Assembly (NCBI RefSeq): GCF_910592395.1
Contig: NC_088310.1
Location: forward strand, 11,231,501-11,295,500
DNA length: 64,000 bases
Reading direction: 5' to 3'
Source: Lineus longissimus
Lineage: Eukaryota; Nemertea; Pilidiophora; Heteronemertea; Lineidae
Under the pieces are notes generated by a model that searched no databases, was not told the DNA's origin, and was given only the letters and a program-made list of their open reading frames with translations. Numbering within the stretch: position 1 is the stretch's first letter; every line of letters starts with the position of its first letter. Below, piece by piece: positions 19,068-28,584 of this stretch. Made by a program: the position numbers and the translations under genes.

Positions 19068-22000
19068 ATGGCCGAAAATAGCGTAGAAACTGTGAACAGT
19101 GTTGAAGAAACTCCCGATGAAAACCAGACCGCGATGACCCAGATAAAAAGCCCAATCGATTCGAACCTTTTTCCCCCTGCTAGTAGTAGTATGTGCGCTG
19201 GTAGTGGTACTGAGGATGATGCAGCTCGGAGCCACGCTCAGCCTGCTGAGAGCTCCCAACAGAGGTTACGTCCCTCCGGATGGTACGAAAAGAACTTGAG
19301 AAAAGAGAAGGCAGGGTTGAAGTCTGCTTTTACCAGGGCCAGGCGGCAGTTGACAGAGTTAATTTCAGATAGTGACACATTGTTTGCAGATAGTCAGTTT
19401 ATACAGGCAGCAACTAGAAAAGTTGATGAAGCACAGGAAAGAGCTATGGGCAATATGAGTTCACTGGCTGATTTGTATGCGTCTCAAAATAGATTCGAAG
19501 ACTTTGATAAAGTCACAGCTGAAATGGAGAAGATAGAAGAAGAATTTGCTGATTCTCAGAATGCAGCTGAACAGTATTTCGCAGAAAGAAGAGAAAAGTC
19601 GTCAAGCAGTAGATCGACACCTAGCATAATAAGGAATTGGGATTCACTTGCGAATGTTCACCGATCCCAACAATTTGGATCGGCCATAGAAATGATAGAG
19701 GAACATGAAGAATCGCGCAGAGGCCTACCTGAACCCGAAGATAGGTCAAAAGACGTCACGACAACAGAAGCTGATCGCACACCTGACAAGCCTGATGGTC
19801 GCACACTAGATGATGTTGGGGTACAACAACCAGCAGTTGTCATAGACCATGGTGAGATAGCCATGGGTGAGATTACCATTGGTGATAAAGGCCCTGGTGA
19901 GATTGCCATGGGTGAAAACAAGCCTCGCGGCGGAAATGCTGCAGCTCAAGTGGAAGACAAAGGCCCTGGTGAGATTGCCATGGGTGTGCCTGCCATGGAT
20001 GACAGCAAGCCTAGAGGCGGTGATGGTTCAACTTTAATTGGTGATCAAGGGAGAAGCGATGTCGCTACTGGTACTACAGCCCCTCCACAGCAGAAGAAAG
20101 TCGGTCCAGCAGTAACAGTCGTTAAGCAGAAACAGACAACAGATGAAGAAGCAAGACACAGAAACAGACAAGTGGAGGGTCCTAAGAAGGTCCAGTTTTA
20201 TAGTCCAGCCGCGCCTATTGATAATCGTCAGGTTAAGCCTACCCGTCCACCGGAGCCAATCCAAAATCATCCTGTTGCGCAAAATCGTTTGGTTGCGCCT
20301 ACTGGAAATGCTAACGTTGAGCTTTCCCACAGCACTCAAGGTGCAGTGCCTGCAGTTAATTGCAGTCAGCCGAGTAAGGACAAGAGCCCACTCCGATTCC
20401 AAGGAAAACAGATTGATAGCATTCCAGCATATTCGCCCAACAGTTATGGAGCAAATAGTCAGCCTACCCGTATGCCTAACACGATTAAAGCTGACTGGTC
20501 ACAACCATACAACACTATACAATATTATGGCGCAGGGGGCCAAGAACCAAGATACCAGCAGTTCACACAGGACAACAACATTGGTCAGCCTTCAATGCTT
20601 GAGAAGGACATGTGGCGACAGCTGAAGAGAGTTTCCATACCGGTGTTTTCCGGAGACCTGAAGTCTTATGAAAGTTGGAAAGCAGCCTTTGTAGCATGCA
20701 TCGACAAGGCACCAGCCACTGCAGAATTCAAGCTTTTGCATTTGAGGGAGCATCTGAGAGGTGAAGCGTTGAAAGTGATTGAAAATCTTGGGCATTCAGC
20801 AACAGCATATCAAGCGGCAAAGGATAGATTGGATCGGAAATATGGTGGATATAGGAGACAGGTGGCGCTTCACTTCGAGGAAATCCACAACTTTCGTCCA
20901 ATACGACCTGGAAAGCTGAAAGAAGATGTAGAAAAGTTCGCTGATTTGTTGGACCTTACAGTCATAAACCTAAAAGAGTCCGGCCTTTACAGTGACCTCG
21001 ACAGTCGTCTGTTGTACTCTGTTCTGATGAAGAAAATGACTGAAAAGATGGTTGCCGAGTATCATCGTTGGCTAGATGACTACCAGTATAAGGAATCGAT
21101 TGAAGTTCTTCATGCCTGGATCATAAAGGAAGCACAAGTCCGAATTGTAGCTCATGAAGCTGTTCGTGGGTTTGCCGATGGTACAGGATATGATAGAAAG
21201 AATGGACAAATCACAGATGACGACAGGAGGCACCGATCAGATGATAACTACAAGAAGAAAAAGAGCTTTTTCACATCCGGGTCAGCAGGAGCAGCAAAAC
21301 CAGAATTTAAAAGGGACTGTCCTCTTTCATCATGCCAAGAGCAACATGGCATATGGAGTTGCGACAAGTTTAAAGGACTTGAGATTGACAAGAGATGGGA
21401 TATGGCGAAGGAGCTAAAACTTTGCTATAGATGTCTGGCTAACAGTAATCACCGTGGTGTTGACTGCAAACGTAGTCGTGTGTGCGGAATCGAAGGATGT
21501 AAAGAAACACACAATCGCTTACTGCATCGATCCCCATTGCCAAAAGAAAGTCTTTCAGCCACGAAAGGGGAGAATAAGAAAGAGAAAAGGCCTGCAGCAA
21601 GTGGTGAGAAACCTAGAAGCCAAAACTATGGAAGTCTTACAACCACATCTGATGACAAAGAAGAGTCTGAATACATCGCTCTCCGCACTGTTCCAGTAAT
21701 TGTGAAGAACGGGAGGAAACGTTTGAAAATCAACGTACTGTTAGATGATGGAAGTACGACAACCTATATCAACACAGAAGTGGCTGAAGAGTTGGGACTT
21801 AAAGGAGAAGTAATGAAGACCACAGTCAGCGTGCTCAATGGAATGGTAGAATCTTTCGAGACCACACCTGTTGAGGTTGGATTAGAGAGTTTGGACAAGC
21901 GAATCGATATGATGATCACTGCAAGAACTACCGATAATGTCACCGGAGATATGAAAGCCATCGACTGGAGAGATTATGCGGATAAGTTTGAACATCTGAA

Positions 22001-24122
22001 AGACATTGCATTCCCGAAACACGGAAAGAGAGAAACCATAGATATGTTGATCGGCGTTGACTACCCGGAGTTACACTTCTCACTAAAAGAGGTTGCAGGA
22101 AAGGATGGCGGGCCAATTGCCAGAAAGACTAGACTTGGATGGACATGTGTAGGGTGTCCACAAAAAGAGATGAAGAAAGAGAGGAATTTCTTTGTTAATC
22201 GGAAGAATACTCTCTTAGAGGAGATTAATGCTACCATGAAGCAGTTTTGGGAGATAGACAGCTCAGGAGCCAAAACCGAGAACCATGGAAGTAGTCACAT
22301 GTCACTGGAGGACAAAGCAGTTTGCACAGTGATACAGAAGGAGATGGTGTATAAGGACAACCGTTATGAAGTTCCATTGCCATGGAGAGAAGGCAGACCT
22401 GAACTGCCCGATAATAGTCAGATGGCGGTGCAGAGACTTGCAAGCACGGAACGAAGATTGCTACGTGAGCCAGAAGTTGCGAAGGCTTACACCGCTACCA
22501 TCAAGCAGTATCTTGAGAAGAACTACGTACGCAAGGTTCCACCAGCTGAAGAGCAGCCACCGTCAAAGTGGTACTTACCGCATTTCCCAGTTGTCAGGCC
22601 TGACAAGTCTACAACGAAAACCCGCATCGTATTTGACGCTTCTGCCGAGTTTGAAGGAGTATCGTTAAATGACACACTTCATCAGGGTCCTAAGTTGCAG
22701 AAAGACCTAGTCGATGTCTTACTACGATTTAGAAAAGAGCCAGTTGCTCTCGTCGGAGATATTCAACAGATGTACCTGCAACTAGAAGTTGAAGCCAAGG
22801 ATAGACCTTTCCAGCGGTTCCTATGGAGAGATCTAGACACAACCAGAGCCCCAGAAGAATATGAGTTCAACAGAGTGGTGTTTGGAATCAATTCGTCGCC
22901 GTTCCTCGCACAGTTCGTCGCCCAAGAGCATGCCAAACGCCATAGATCAATCTTCCCTTTAGCCTCGGACACCATACTCAAGTCGACTTTCATGGATGAC
23001 TCGATGGATTCTGTACTGAACGATACAGAGGGTGTGAAGCTGTATCATGAGTTGGATGAACTCTGGCACAAGGCTGGGATGTACTGCAGAAAATGGCTGT
23101 CGAACTCCTTAACCGTGTTAGCTGAGATTCCAGAAGAAGACAGGGCAGCTGAAATAAGTTTAGACGAAGGGGAGCTTCCTTCCACGAAGACTCTTGGTGT
23201 TCTCTGGCAGGCGAAAGAAGATCAGTTCAGCTTCACTGCCACACCAGTCGAAGACAACTTCACCTTAACTAAGAGGACATTCCTGCAAAAGTTGGCCAAA
23301 GTCTTTGACCCAATGGGTTTCATATCGCCCTACATCATACGCGGAAAGATACTTATGCAAGAGATTTGGACGACTGGTGTTGGATGGGACGATAGGAATC
23401 TTGGATGCCTTGAGCAGAAGGCACAGTGCTGGTTTGATGATCTTCGAGATTTAGGACTCATAAAGATCCCGAGATGCCTCAGACTGGATTCAACTGAGAA
23501 GCTGTTGAGCATCGAAGTCCATGCATTCTCTGATGCGTCGCAGGATGCTTATGGTGCTGTACTTTATGAGAGAACAACCTACGAGGGAGGACTGATCATA
23601 TCACATTTTATAGTTTCGAAGACTAGAGTTGCCCCGTTGGCTGCAACCAGCATTCCGAGACTTGAGCTGATGGGAGCGACACTCGCCTTGCATTTGACTA
23701 TGTCCGTAATCGCAGCCTTGCAGCTACCAATGCAGGACGTAACCTTTTGGAGCGATAGTGCTAATGTTCTGTGGTGGATTAGGGGTAGGAGCAGACAGTT
23801 TAAACCGTTTGTCGCACACCGTATCGGAGAGATACAGACTCAGACCTGCCCAGATCAGTGGAAGCACGTGCCAACAAAGATGAATCCTGCTGACATCTTA
23901 ACAAGAGGAGCAAAAGTCAAGGAGTTATCAGACAACACTCTTTGGTGGAACGGGCCGGAATTCCTGCTGAAAGATCATTCTAAATGGCCAGAACAGAACT
24001 TCGGAGAAGACAAGTCGCCATCAAGTGAGCGGAAGAAAAGCTCAAATGGAGTTTTTGTTACATTGCAGAAGGAACCACAACCGCAAGATAAGGAGAAAAA
24101 CAAGCAAGATGTTGATGAATGA
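19068..24122 (+). CDS. gag-pol: BEL/Pao gag-protease-RT-RNase H polyprotein (to in-frame TGA)
   Basis: The 1,684-residue frame starts at an ATG in good context (AGGATGG) 43 bp after the 5' LTR. The gag part has a low-complexity region with repeated GEIAMG motifs (about residues 260-310) and, from about 520, a DUF1759-like capsid region (VPIFSGDLKSYESWKAAF). A zinc-binding cysteine/histidine region follows (LCYRCLANSNHRGVDCKR, from 785). The aspartic protease has LLDDGSTTTYI (D893-D894). Reverse transcriptase shows VFDAS near 1188, VGDIQQMYLQ, and FMDD at 1308-1311. RNase H shows D1489 (AFSDAS), E1533 (RLELMG) and D1563 (WSDSAN), then TKMNPADILTRG. The frame ends at TGA 24120-24122, after which pol coding continues in the same frame; this is an internal stop, not the natural end. 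Confidence 0.93.
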   Translation: MAENSVETVNSVEETPDENQTAMTQIKSPIDSNLFPPASSSMCAGSGTEDDAARSHAQPAESSQQRLRPSGWYEKNLRKEKAGLKSAFTRARRQLTELISDSDTLFADSQFIQAATRKVDEAQERAMGNMSSLADLYASQNRFEDFDKVTAEMEKIEEEFADSQNAAEQYFAERREKSSSSRSTPSIIRNWDSLANVHRSQQFGSAIEMIEEHEESRRGLPEPEDRSKDVTTTEADRTPDKPDGRTLDDVGVQQPAVVIDHGEIAMGEITIGDKGPGEIAMGENKPRGGNAAAQVEDKGPGEIAMGVPAMDDSKPRGGDGSTLIGDQGRSDVATGTTAPPQQKKVGPAVTVVKQKQTTDEEARHRNRQVEGPKKVQFYSPAAPIDNRQVKPTRPPEPIQNHPVAQNRLVAPTGNANVELSHSTQGAVPAVNCSQPSKDKSPLRFQGKQIDSIPAYSPNSYGANSQPTRMPNTIKADWSQPYNTIQYYGAGGQEPRYQQFTQDNNIGQPSMLEKDMWRQLKRVSIPVFSGDLKSYESWKAAFVACIDKAPATAEFKLLHLREHLRGEALKVIENLGHSATAYQAAKDRLDRKYGGYRRQVALHFEEIHNFRPIRPGKLKEDVEKFADLLDLTVINLKESGLYSDLDSRLLYSVLMKKMTEKMVAEYHRWLDDYQYKESIEVLHAWIIKEAQVRIVAHEAVRGFADGTGYDRKNGQITDDDRRHRSDDNYKKKKSFFTSGSAGAAKPEFKRDCPLSSCQEQHGIWSCDKFKGLEIDKRWDMAKELKLCYRCLANSNHRGVDCKRSRVCGIEGCKETHNRLLHRSPLPKESLSATKGENKKEKRPAASGEKPRSQNYGSLTTTSDDKEESEYIALRTVPVIVKNGRKRLKINVLLDDGSTTTYINTEVAEELGLKGEVMKTTVSVLNGMVESFETTPVEVGLESLDKRIDMMITARTTDNVTGDMKAIDWRDYADKFEHLKDIAFPKHGKRETIDMLIGVDYPELHFSLKEVAGKDGGPIARKTRLGWTCVGCPQKEMKKERNFFVNRKNTLLEEINATMKQFWEIDSSGAKTENHGSSHMSLEDKAVCTVIQKEMVYKDNRYEVPLPWREGRPELPDNSQMAVQRLASTERRLLREPEVAKAYTATIKQYLEKNYVRKVPPAEEQPPSKWYLPHFPVVRPDKSTTKTRIVFDASAEFEGVSLNDTLHQGPKLQKDLVDVLLRFRKEPVALVGDIQQMYLQLEVEAKDRPFQRFLWRDLDTTRAPEEYEFNRVVFGINSSPFLAQFVAQEHAKRHRSIFPLASDTILKSTFMDDSMDSVLNDTEGVKLYHELDELWHKAGMYCRKWLSNSLTVLAEIPEEDRAAEISLDEGELPSTKTLGVLWQAKEDQFSFTATPVEDNFTLTKRTFLQKLAKVFDPMGFISPYIIRGKILMQEIWTTGVGWDDRNLGCLEQKAQCWFDDLRDLGLIKIPRCLRLDSTEKLLSIEVHAFSDASQDAYGAVLYERTTYEGGLIISHFIVSKTRVAPLAATSIPRLELMGATLALHLTMSVIAALQLPMQDVTFWSDSANVLWWIRGRSRQFKPFVAHRIGEIQTQTCPDQWKHVPTKMNPADILTRGAKVKELSDNTLWWNGPEFLLKDHSKWPEQNFGEDKSPSSERKKSSNGVFVTLQKEPQPQDKEKNKQDVDE
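24120..24122 (+). other. In-frame TGA splitting BEL/Pao pol
   Basis: One TGA lies between RNase H and integrase in an otherwise uninterrupted frame of 2,183 codons (19068-25616). It follows a lysine-rich stretch and precedes the conserved linker. It may be a single recent nonsense change, a sequencing error or a readthrough site; the sequence alone cannot decide. Confidence 0.9.
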
Positions 24123-25616
24123 GTTGCTCAAGACTGGCGTTTAAACCCAGAGCGCTACTCTAGCTGGGTCAGATTAACCAGAGTTTCTGCTTGGGTCCAC
24201 CGTTTTGTAGAAAACTGCCAGCAGCCAGTAGGGCAAAGGAGACATGGCGAACTCGATGCAGAGGAGATCCACGACGCCGAACATCAGTTCATAAGACAAG
24301 CCCAGCTGGAGACCTTTCCGGCCGAGTACAAGGCCCTACAGAAGAATAAAGCTTTACCAGTTGCCAGTAGGATTCAGGGACTACGGCCGATGATCGATCA
24401 AGATGGTATCCTCAGGAGCAACGGCAGACTTGAGAAGGCTGAATTCCTTGCCTATGATGTGCGTTACCCTGTGATACTGCCACGAAAGAGTTGGGTGACA
24501 ACGCTGATCATAAGATTTCATCATGAACAAGCTAACCATGCAGCCGGAGTCAATCACATCTTAGCGTCATTGTCTGCAAAGTATTGGATACCAGCAGGAA
24601 GAGAAGCTATCCGAGAGTTCGAGAAGTCATGCTACGAATGCAGAAGAAGAAAAGCTAAAGCAGCAACACAACTGATGGCGCCACTCCCAAGAGTTAGACT
24701 AAGGCTACCACTCCGAGCCTTTGCTCGAACATCCGTGGATTTCGGTGGCCCTTACTTGACGAAGCAGGGCCGTGGCAGGATCCGAACCAAGCGCTACTTA
24801 TGCTTGTTTACTTGCTTGCTGTCCAGAGCCGTACACCTCGAAATGGCGTTTAGCCTTGACACGGACTCGTTCCTGCATTGTTTCAACCGGATGATGAACC
24901 GAAGAGGAGTGCCGTTGGAGATGTACTCGGATAATGGTACAAATTTCGTCAGTGGAGAAAGGGAGCTGCGGGAATTGGTCGAGCAGTTTGACGAAGACAT
25001 GATTGAGAGACACGGAACAGTCAGAGGGATCAAGTGGACGTTCAACCCTCCCCTCGGGCCACATTTTGGAGGAGTCCACGAGATCATGATTAAAGCCGCT
25101 AAGAAAGCCACTGCAGCAATCTTGCGGAACGCCGACATAAACGATGAAGAGTTGATGACTGCCTTTAGTGGTGCAGAAGCCCTCTTAAACTCCAGGCCCC
25201 TAACTTACCAGTCCGCAGACGTTAATGACGACACACCATTAACCCCGAACCACCTGTTACATGGTCAAATTGGTGGTGAGTTCGCACCTGCAGCTGCTGA
25301 TAACGTCGCCTACAACCCAAGGAAGAGATGGCGACATGTTCAACGATTGCTGAAGCACTTTTGGGGGCGCTGGATGAAAGAGTGGCTTCCAATGCTACAT
25401 CCAAGAAGCAAATGGGCCCAGGAGCGAAAGGACATTGAAGTTGGCGATATCGTTCTTGTCGTCAATCCAGATACGAACAGAGGAAAGTGGCCGCTTGGAC
25501 GTGTGGTCGAAGTATGTCTTGGCGGAGATGGCCATGTCAGGGTGGCCAAGGTGCAGATCGGGAAACACGTGATGACGCGTCCTATCACCAGACTCTGTCC
25601 GCTAGAATGTGCATAA
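24123..25616 (+). CDS. pol: BEL/Pao integrase part of pol (downstream of in-frame TGA)
   Basis: This is the same frame as the preceding polyprotein, open from the codon after the TGA to TAA/TGA-free coding ending at 25616; the first ATG is 24390. It starts with the usual linker after RNase H (RYSSWVRLTRVSAWV), followed by the HHCC zinc-binding domain (HHEQANH then CYECRRRKA). The integrase core has catalytic residues D in SVDFGG (codon 24738), D in YSDNGTNF (24930) and E in GGVHE (25080). A C-terminal domain typical of BEL/Pao follows (WAQERKDIEVGDIVLVV, TRPITRLCPLE). Integrase joins element cDNA to the chromosome. Apart from the stop at its beginning the region looks fully functional. Confidence 0.92.
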   Translation, partial: VAQDWRLNPERYSSWVRLTRVSAWVHRFVENCQQPVGQRRHGELDAEEIHDAEHQFIRQAQLETFPAEYKALQKNKALPVASRIQGLRPMIDQDGILRSNGRLEKAEFLAYDVRYPVILPRKSWVTTLIIRFHHEQANHAAGVNHILASLSAKYWIPAGREAIREFEKSCYECRRRKAKAATQLMAPLPRVRLRLPLRAFARTSVDFGGPYLTKQGRGRIRTKRYLCLFTCLLSRAVHLEMAFSLDTDSFLHCFNRMMNRRGVPLEMYSDNGTNFVSGERELRELVEQFDEDMIERHGTVRGIKWTFNPPLGPHFGGVHEIMIKAAKKATAAILRNADINDEELMTAFSGAEALLNSRPLTYQSADVNDDTPLTPNHLLHGQIGGEFAPAAADNVAYNPRKRWRHVQRLLKHFWGRWMKEWLPMLHPRSKWAQERKDIEVGDIVLVVNPDTNRGKWPLGRVVEVCLGGDGHVRVAKVQIGKHVMTRPITRLCPLECA

Positions 25617-26020
25617 ACGAGTCTCGTCGATGTTCAAGTCTCTAAGGATACGATACGAATCGTTACGTGTATGTGTAATATGGACTATATTAGCTATTAG
25701 TATTAGCTAATTGCGCGAAACATATGGACATTCTTAGCTATTAGTATTAGCTAATTGCGCGAAATATATGGACATTCTTAGCTATTAACATTAGCTAATC
25801 ATGTGGAGTTTATGGACAATTTCGTTATGAAGTGCGTTGACTTTGGACAGTTTTATTAAAAGTTAAAATCGTTTTAGATAGTTCTGGATAGTATTAGTGT
25901 TGCGAATCGCGCATTAGGACAATTACAGGATAAGCTTTAAATCGCGTTAAGTGCAGTCTTGTGAAAAGTTGGACAATCGTATATTTGTGTTTTGGACTGT
26001 CGATATGACGTTGCACATCG
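25617..26020 (+). other. BEL/Pao 3' non-coding region
   Basis: About 400 bp without coding potential lie between the integrase stop and the polypurine tract. The region is AT-rich and includes three tandem 44-bp repeats, described separately. Confidence 0.6.
25679..25817 (+). repeat. 44-bp tandem repeats (three copies) in BEL/Pao 3' region
   Basis: TATGGAC starts at 25679, 25723, 25767 and 25811, exactly 44 bp apart. Each copy contains TTAGCTATTAGTATTAGC or a close variant and, in the first two, AATTGCGCGAAA. The third copy is more diverged. A regulatory, packaging or slippage origin is possible. Confidence 0.85.
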
Positions 26021-26033
26021 AGAAAGGGGAGGA
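26021..26033 (+). other. Polypurine tract
   Basis: AGAAAGGGGAGGA directly abuts the TG of the 3' LTR. This is where plus-strand DNA synthesis would be primed in an LTR retrotransposon. Confidence 0.9.
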
Positions 26034-26208
26034 TGTTCAGGAGATATTGTTGTCTTTGGCCCCGTTACGGCCCTTGTGGAATTGTTCGAAAAGTGTAGAA
26101 TTAGAAACAACATCATATTTGAAACCACGTTTTGCCTTGCCCATTTTTCCATCAAAATACCCATCTTTGACGACAACGAACCACAAATAATAGAGATCCT
26201 CAAGAACA
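26034..26208 (+). repeat. BEL/Pao 3' LTR
   Basis: This is the direct copy of the 5' LTR at 18850-19024, the same length, with no difference seen by eye. It is followed by the right CCATC duplication and then by satellite in the phase expected for an uninterrupted unit. Confidence 0.95.
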
Positions 26209-26213
26209 CCATC
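26209..26213 (+). repeat. 5-bp target site duplication CCATC, right copy
   Basis: This matches 18845-18849. The following GCTAACCC continues the satellite unit interrupted at the left side. Confidence 0.93.
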
Positions 26214-28584
26214 GCTAACCCACAACCTCGCCATGCTTCAACGGGTGGGTGATAATACCATCACTAACCCACAACCTCGCCATGCTTCAACGGGTGGGTG
26301 ATAATACCATCGCTAACCCACAACCTCGCCATGCTTCAACGGGTGGGTGATAATACCATCGCTAACCCACAACCTCGCCATGCTTCAACTGGTGGGTGAT
26401 AATACCATCGCTAACACGAAACCTCACCATGTTTCAACGGGTGGGTGATAATACCATCGCTAACCCACAACCTCGCATGCTTCAACGGGTGGGTGATAAT
26501 ACCATCGCTAACCCACAACCTCGCCATGCTTCAACGGGTGGGTGATAATACCATCGCTAACCTGTAACCTCGTCATTCCTCAACGGGTGGGTGATAATAC
26601 CATCGCTAACCCACAACCTCGCCATGCTTCAACGGGTGGGTGATAATACCATCGCTAACCCACAACCTCGCCATTCCTCAACGGGTGGGTGATAATACCA
26701 TCGCTAACCCACAACCTCGCCATGCTTCAATGGGTGGGTGATAATACCATCGCTAACCCACAACCTCGCATGCTTCAACGGGTGGGTGATAATACCATCG
26801 CTAACCCACAACCTCGCCATGCTTCAACGGGTGGGTGATAATACCATCGCTAACCCACAACCTCGCCATGCTTCAACGGGTGGGTGGTAATACCATCGCT
26901 AACCTGTAACCTCGTCATTCCTCAACGGGTGGGTGATAATACCATCGTTAACCCACAACCTCGCCATGCTTCAACGGGTGGGTGATAATACCATCGCTAA
27001 CCCACAACCTCGCCATGCTTCAACGGGTGGGTGATAATACCATCGCTAGCCCACAACCTCACCATGCTTCAATGGGTGGGTGATAATACCATCGCTAACC
27101 TGTAACCTCGCCATTCCTCAACGGGTGGGTGATAATACCATCGCTAACCCACAACCTCGCCATGCTTCAACGGGTGGGTGATAATACCATCGCTAACCCA
27201 CAAACTCGCCATGCTTCAACGGGTGGGTGATAATACCATCGCTAACCCACAACCTCGCCATGCTTCAACGGGTGGGTGATAATTACATCGCTAACCTGTA
27301 ACCTCGCCATTCCTCAACGGGTGGGTGATAATACCATCGCTAACCCACAACCTCGCCATGCTTCAACGGGTGGGTGATAATACCATCGCTAACCTGTAAT
27401 CTCGTCATTCCGCAACGGGTGGGTGATAATACCATCGCTAACCCACAACCTCGCCATGCTTCAACGGGTGGGTGATAATACCCTCGCTAACCCACAACCT
27501 CGCCATGCTTCAACGGGTGGGTGATAATACCATAGCTAACCTGTAACCTCGCCATTCCTCAACGGGTGGGTGATAATACCATCGCTAACCCACAACCTCG
27601 CCATGCTTCAACGGGTGGGTGATAATACCATCGCTAACCTGTAACCTCGTCATTCCTCAACGGATGGGTGATAATACCATCGCTAACCCACAACCTCGCC
27701 ATGCTTCAACGGGTGGGTGATAATACCATCGCTAACCCACAACCTCGCCATGCTTCAACAGGTGGGTGATAATACCATCGCTAACCCGCAACCTCGCCAT
27801 GTTTCAACGGGTGGGTGATAATACCATCGTTAACCCACAACCTCGCCATGCTTCAACGGGTGGGTGATAATACCATCACTAACCCACAACCTCGCCATGC
27901 TTCAACGGGTGGGTGATAATACCATCGCTAACCCACAACCTCGCCATGCTTCAACTGGTGGGTGATAATACCATCGCTAACACGAAACCTCGCCATGTTT
28001 CAACGGGTGGGTGATAATACCATCGCTAACCCAAAACCTCGCCATGCTTCAACGGGTGGGTGATAATACCATCGCTAACCTGTTACCTCGCCATTCCTCA
28101 ACTGGTGGGTGATAATACCATCGCTAACCTGTAACTTCGCCATTCCTCAACGGGTGGGTGATAATACCATTGCTAACCCACAACCTCGCCATGCTTCAAC
28201 GGGTGGGTGATAATACCATCGCTAACCCACAACCTCGCCATTCCTCAACGGGTGGGTGATAATACCATCGCTAACCTGTAACCTCGCCAATCCTCAACGG
28301 GTGGGTGATAATACCATCGCTAGCCTGTAACCTCGTCATTCCTCAACGGGTGGGTGATAATACCATCGCTAACCTGTTACCTCGCCATGCTTCAACGAGT
28401 GGGTGATAATGCCGTCGCTTACCTGTAACCTCGCCATACCTCAACGGGTGGGTGATAATACCATCGCTAACCCACAACCTCGCATGCTTCAACGGGTGGG
28501 TGATAATACCATCGCTAACCCACAACCTCGCCATGCTTCAACGGGTGGGTGATAATACCATCCCTAACCCACAACCTCGCCATG

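Larger units (their letters stand above)
18850..26208 (+). mobile_element. Full-length BEL/Pao LTR retrotransposon
   Basis: This 7,359-bp element has two 175-bp LTRs, a leader, one long gag-pol frame with the order gag, protease, RT, RNase H, integrase, a 3' non-coding region with short tandem repeats, and a polypurine tract. It sits inside the satellite, in the same orientation, flanked by CCATC duplications. The pol frame is broken by a single TGA before the integrase. The apparently identical LTRs indicate a recent insertion. The BEL/Pao assignment follows from the DUF1759-like gag, the DUF1758-like protease, FMDD in the polymerase, and the C-terminal integrase tail. Confidence 0.95.

Noticed and set aside
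19850-19910. Resemblance of the gag GGTGAGATTACCATTGGTGA stretch to the satellite
   Set aside because: The match is short and gapped, and the repeat is explained by expansion of the GEIAMG coding motif.
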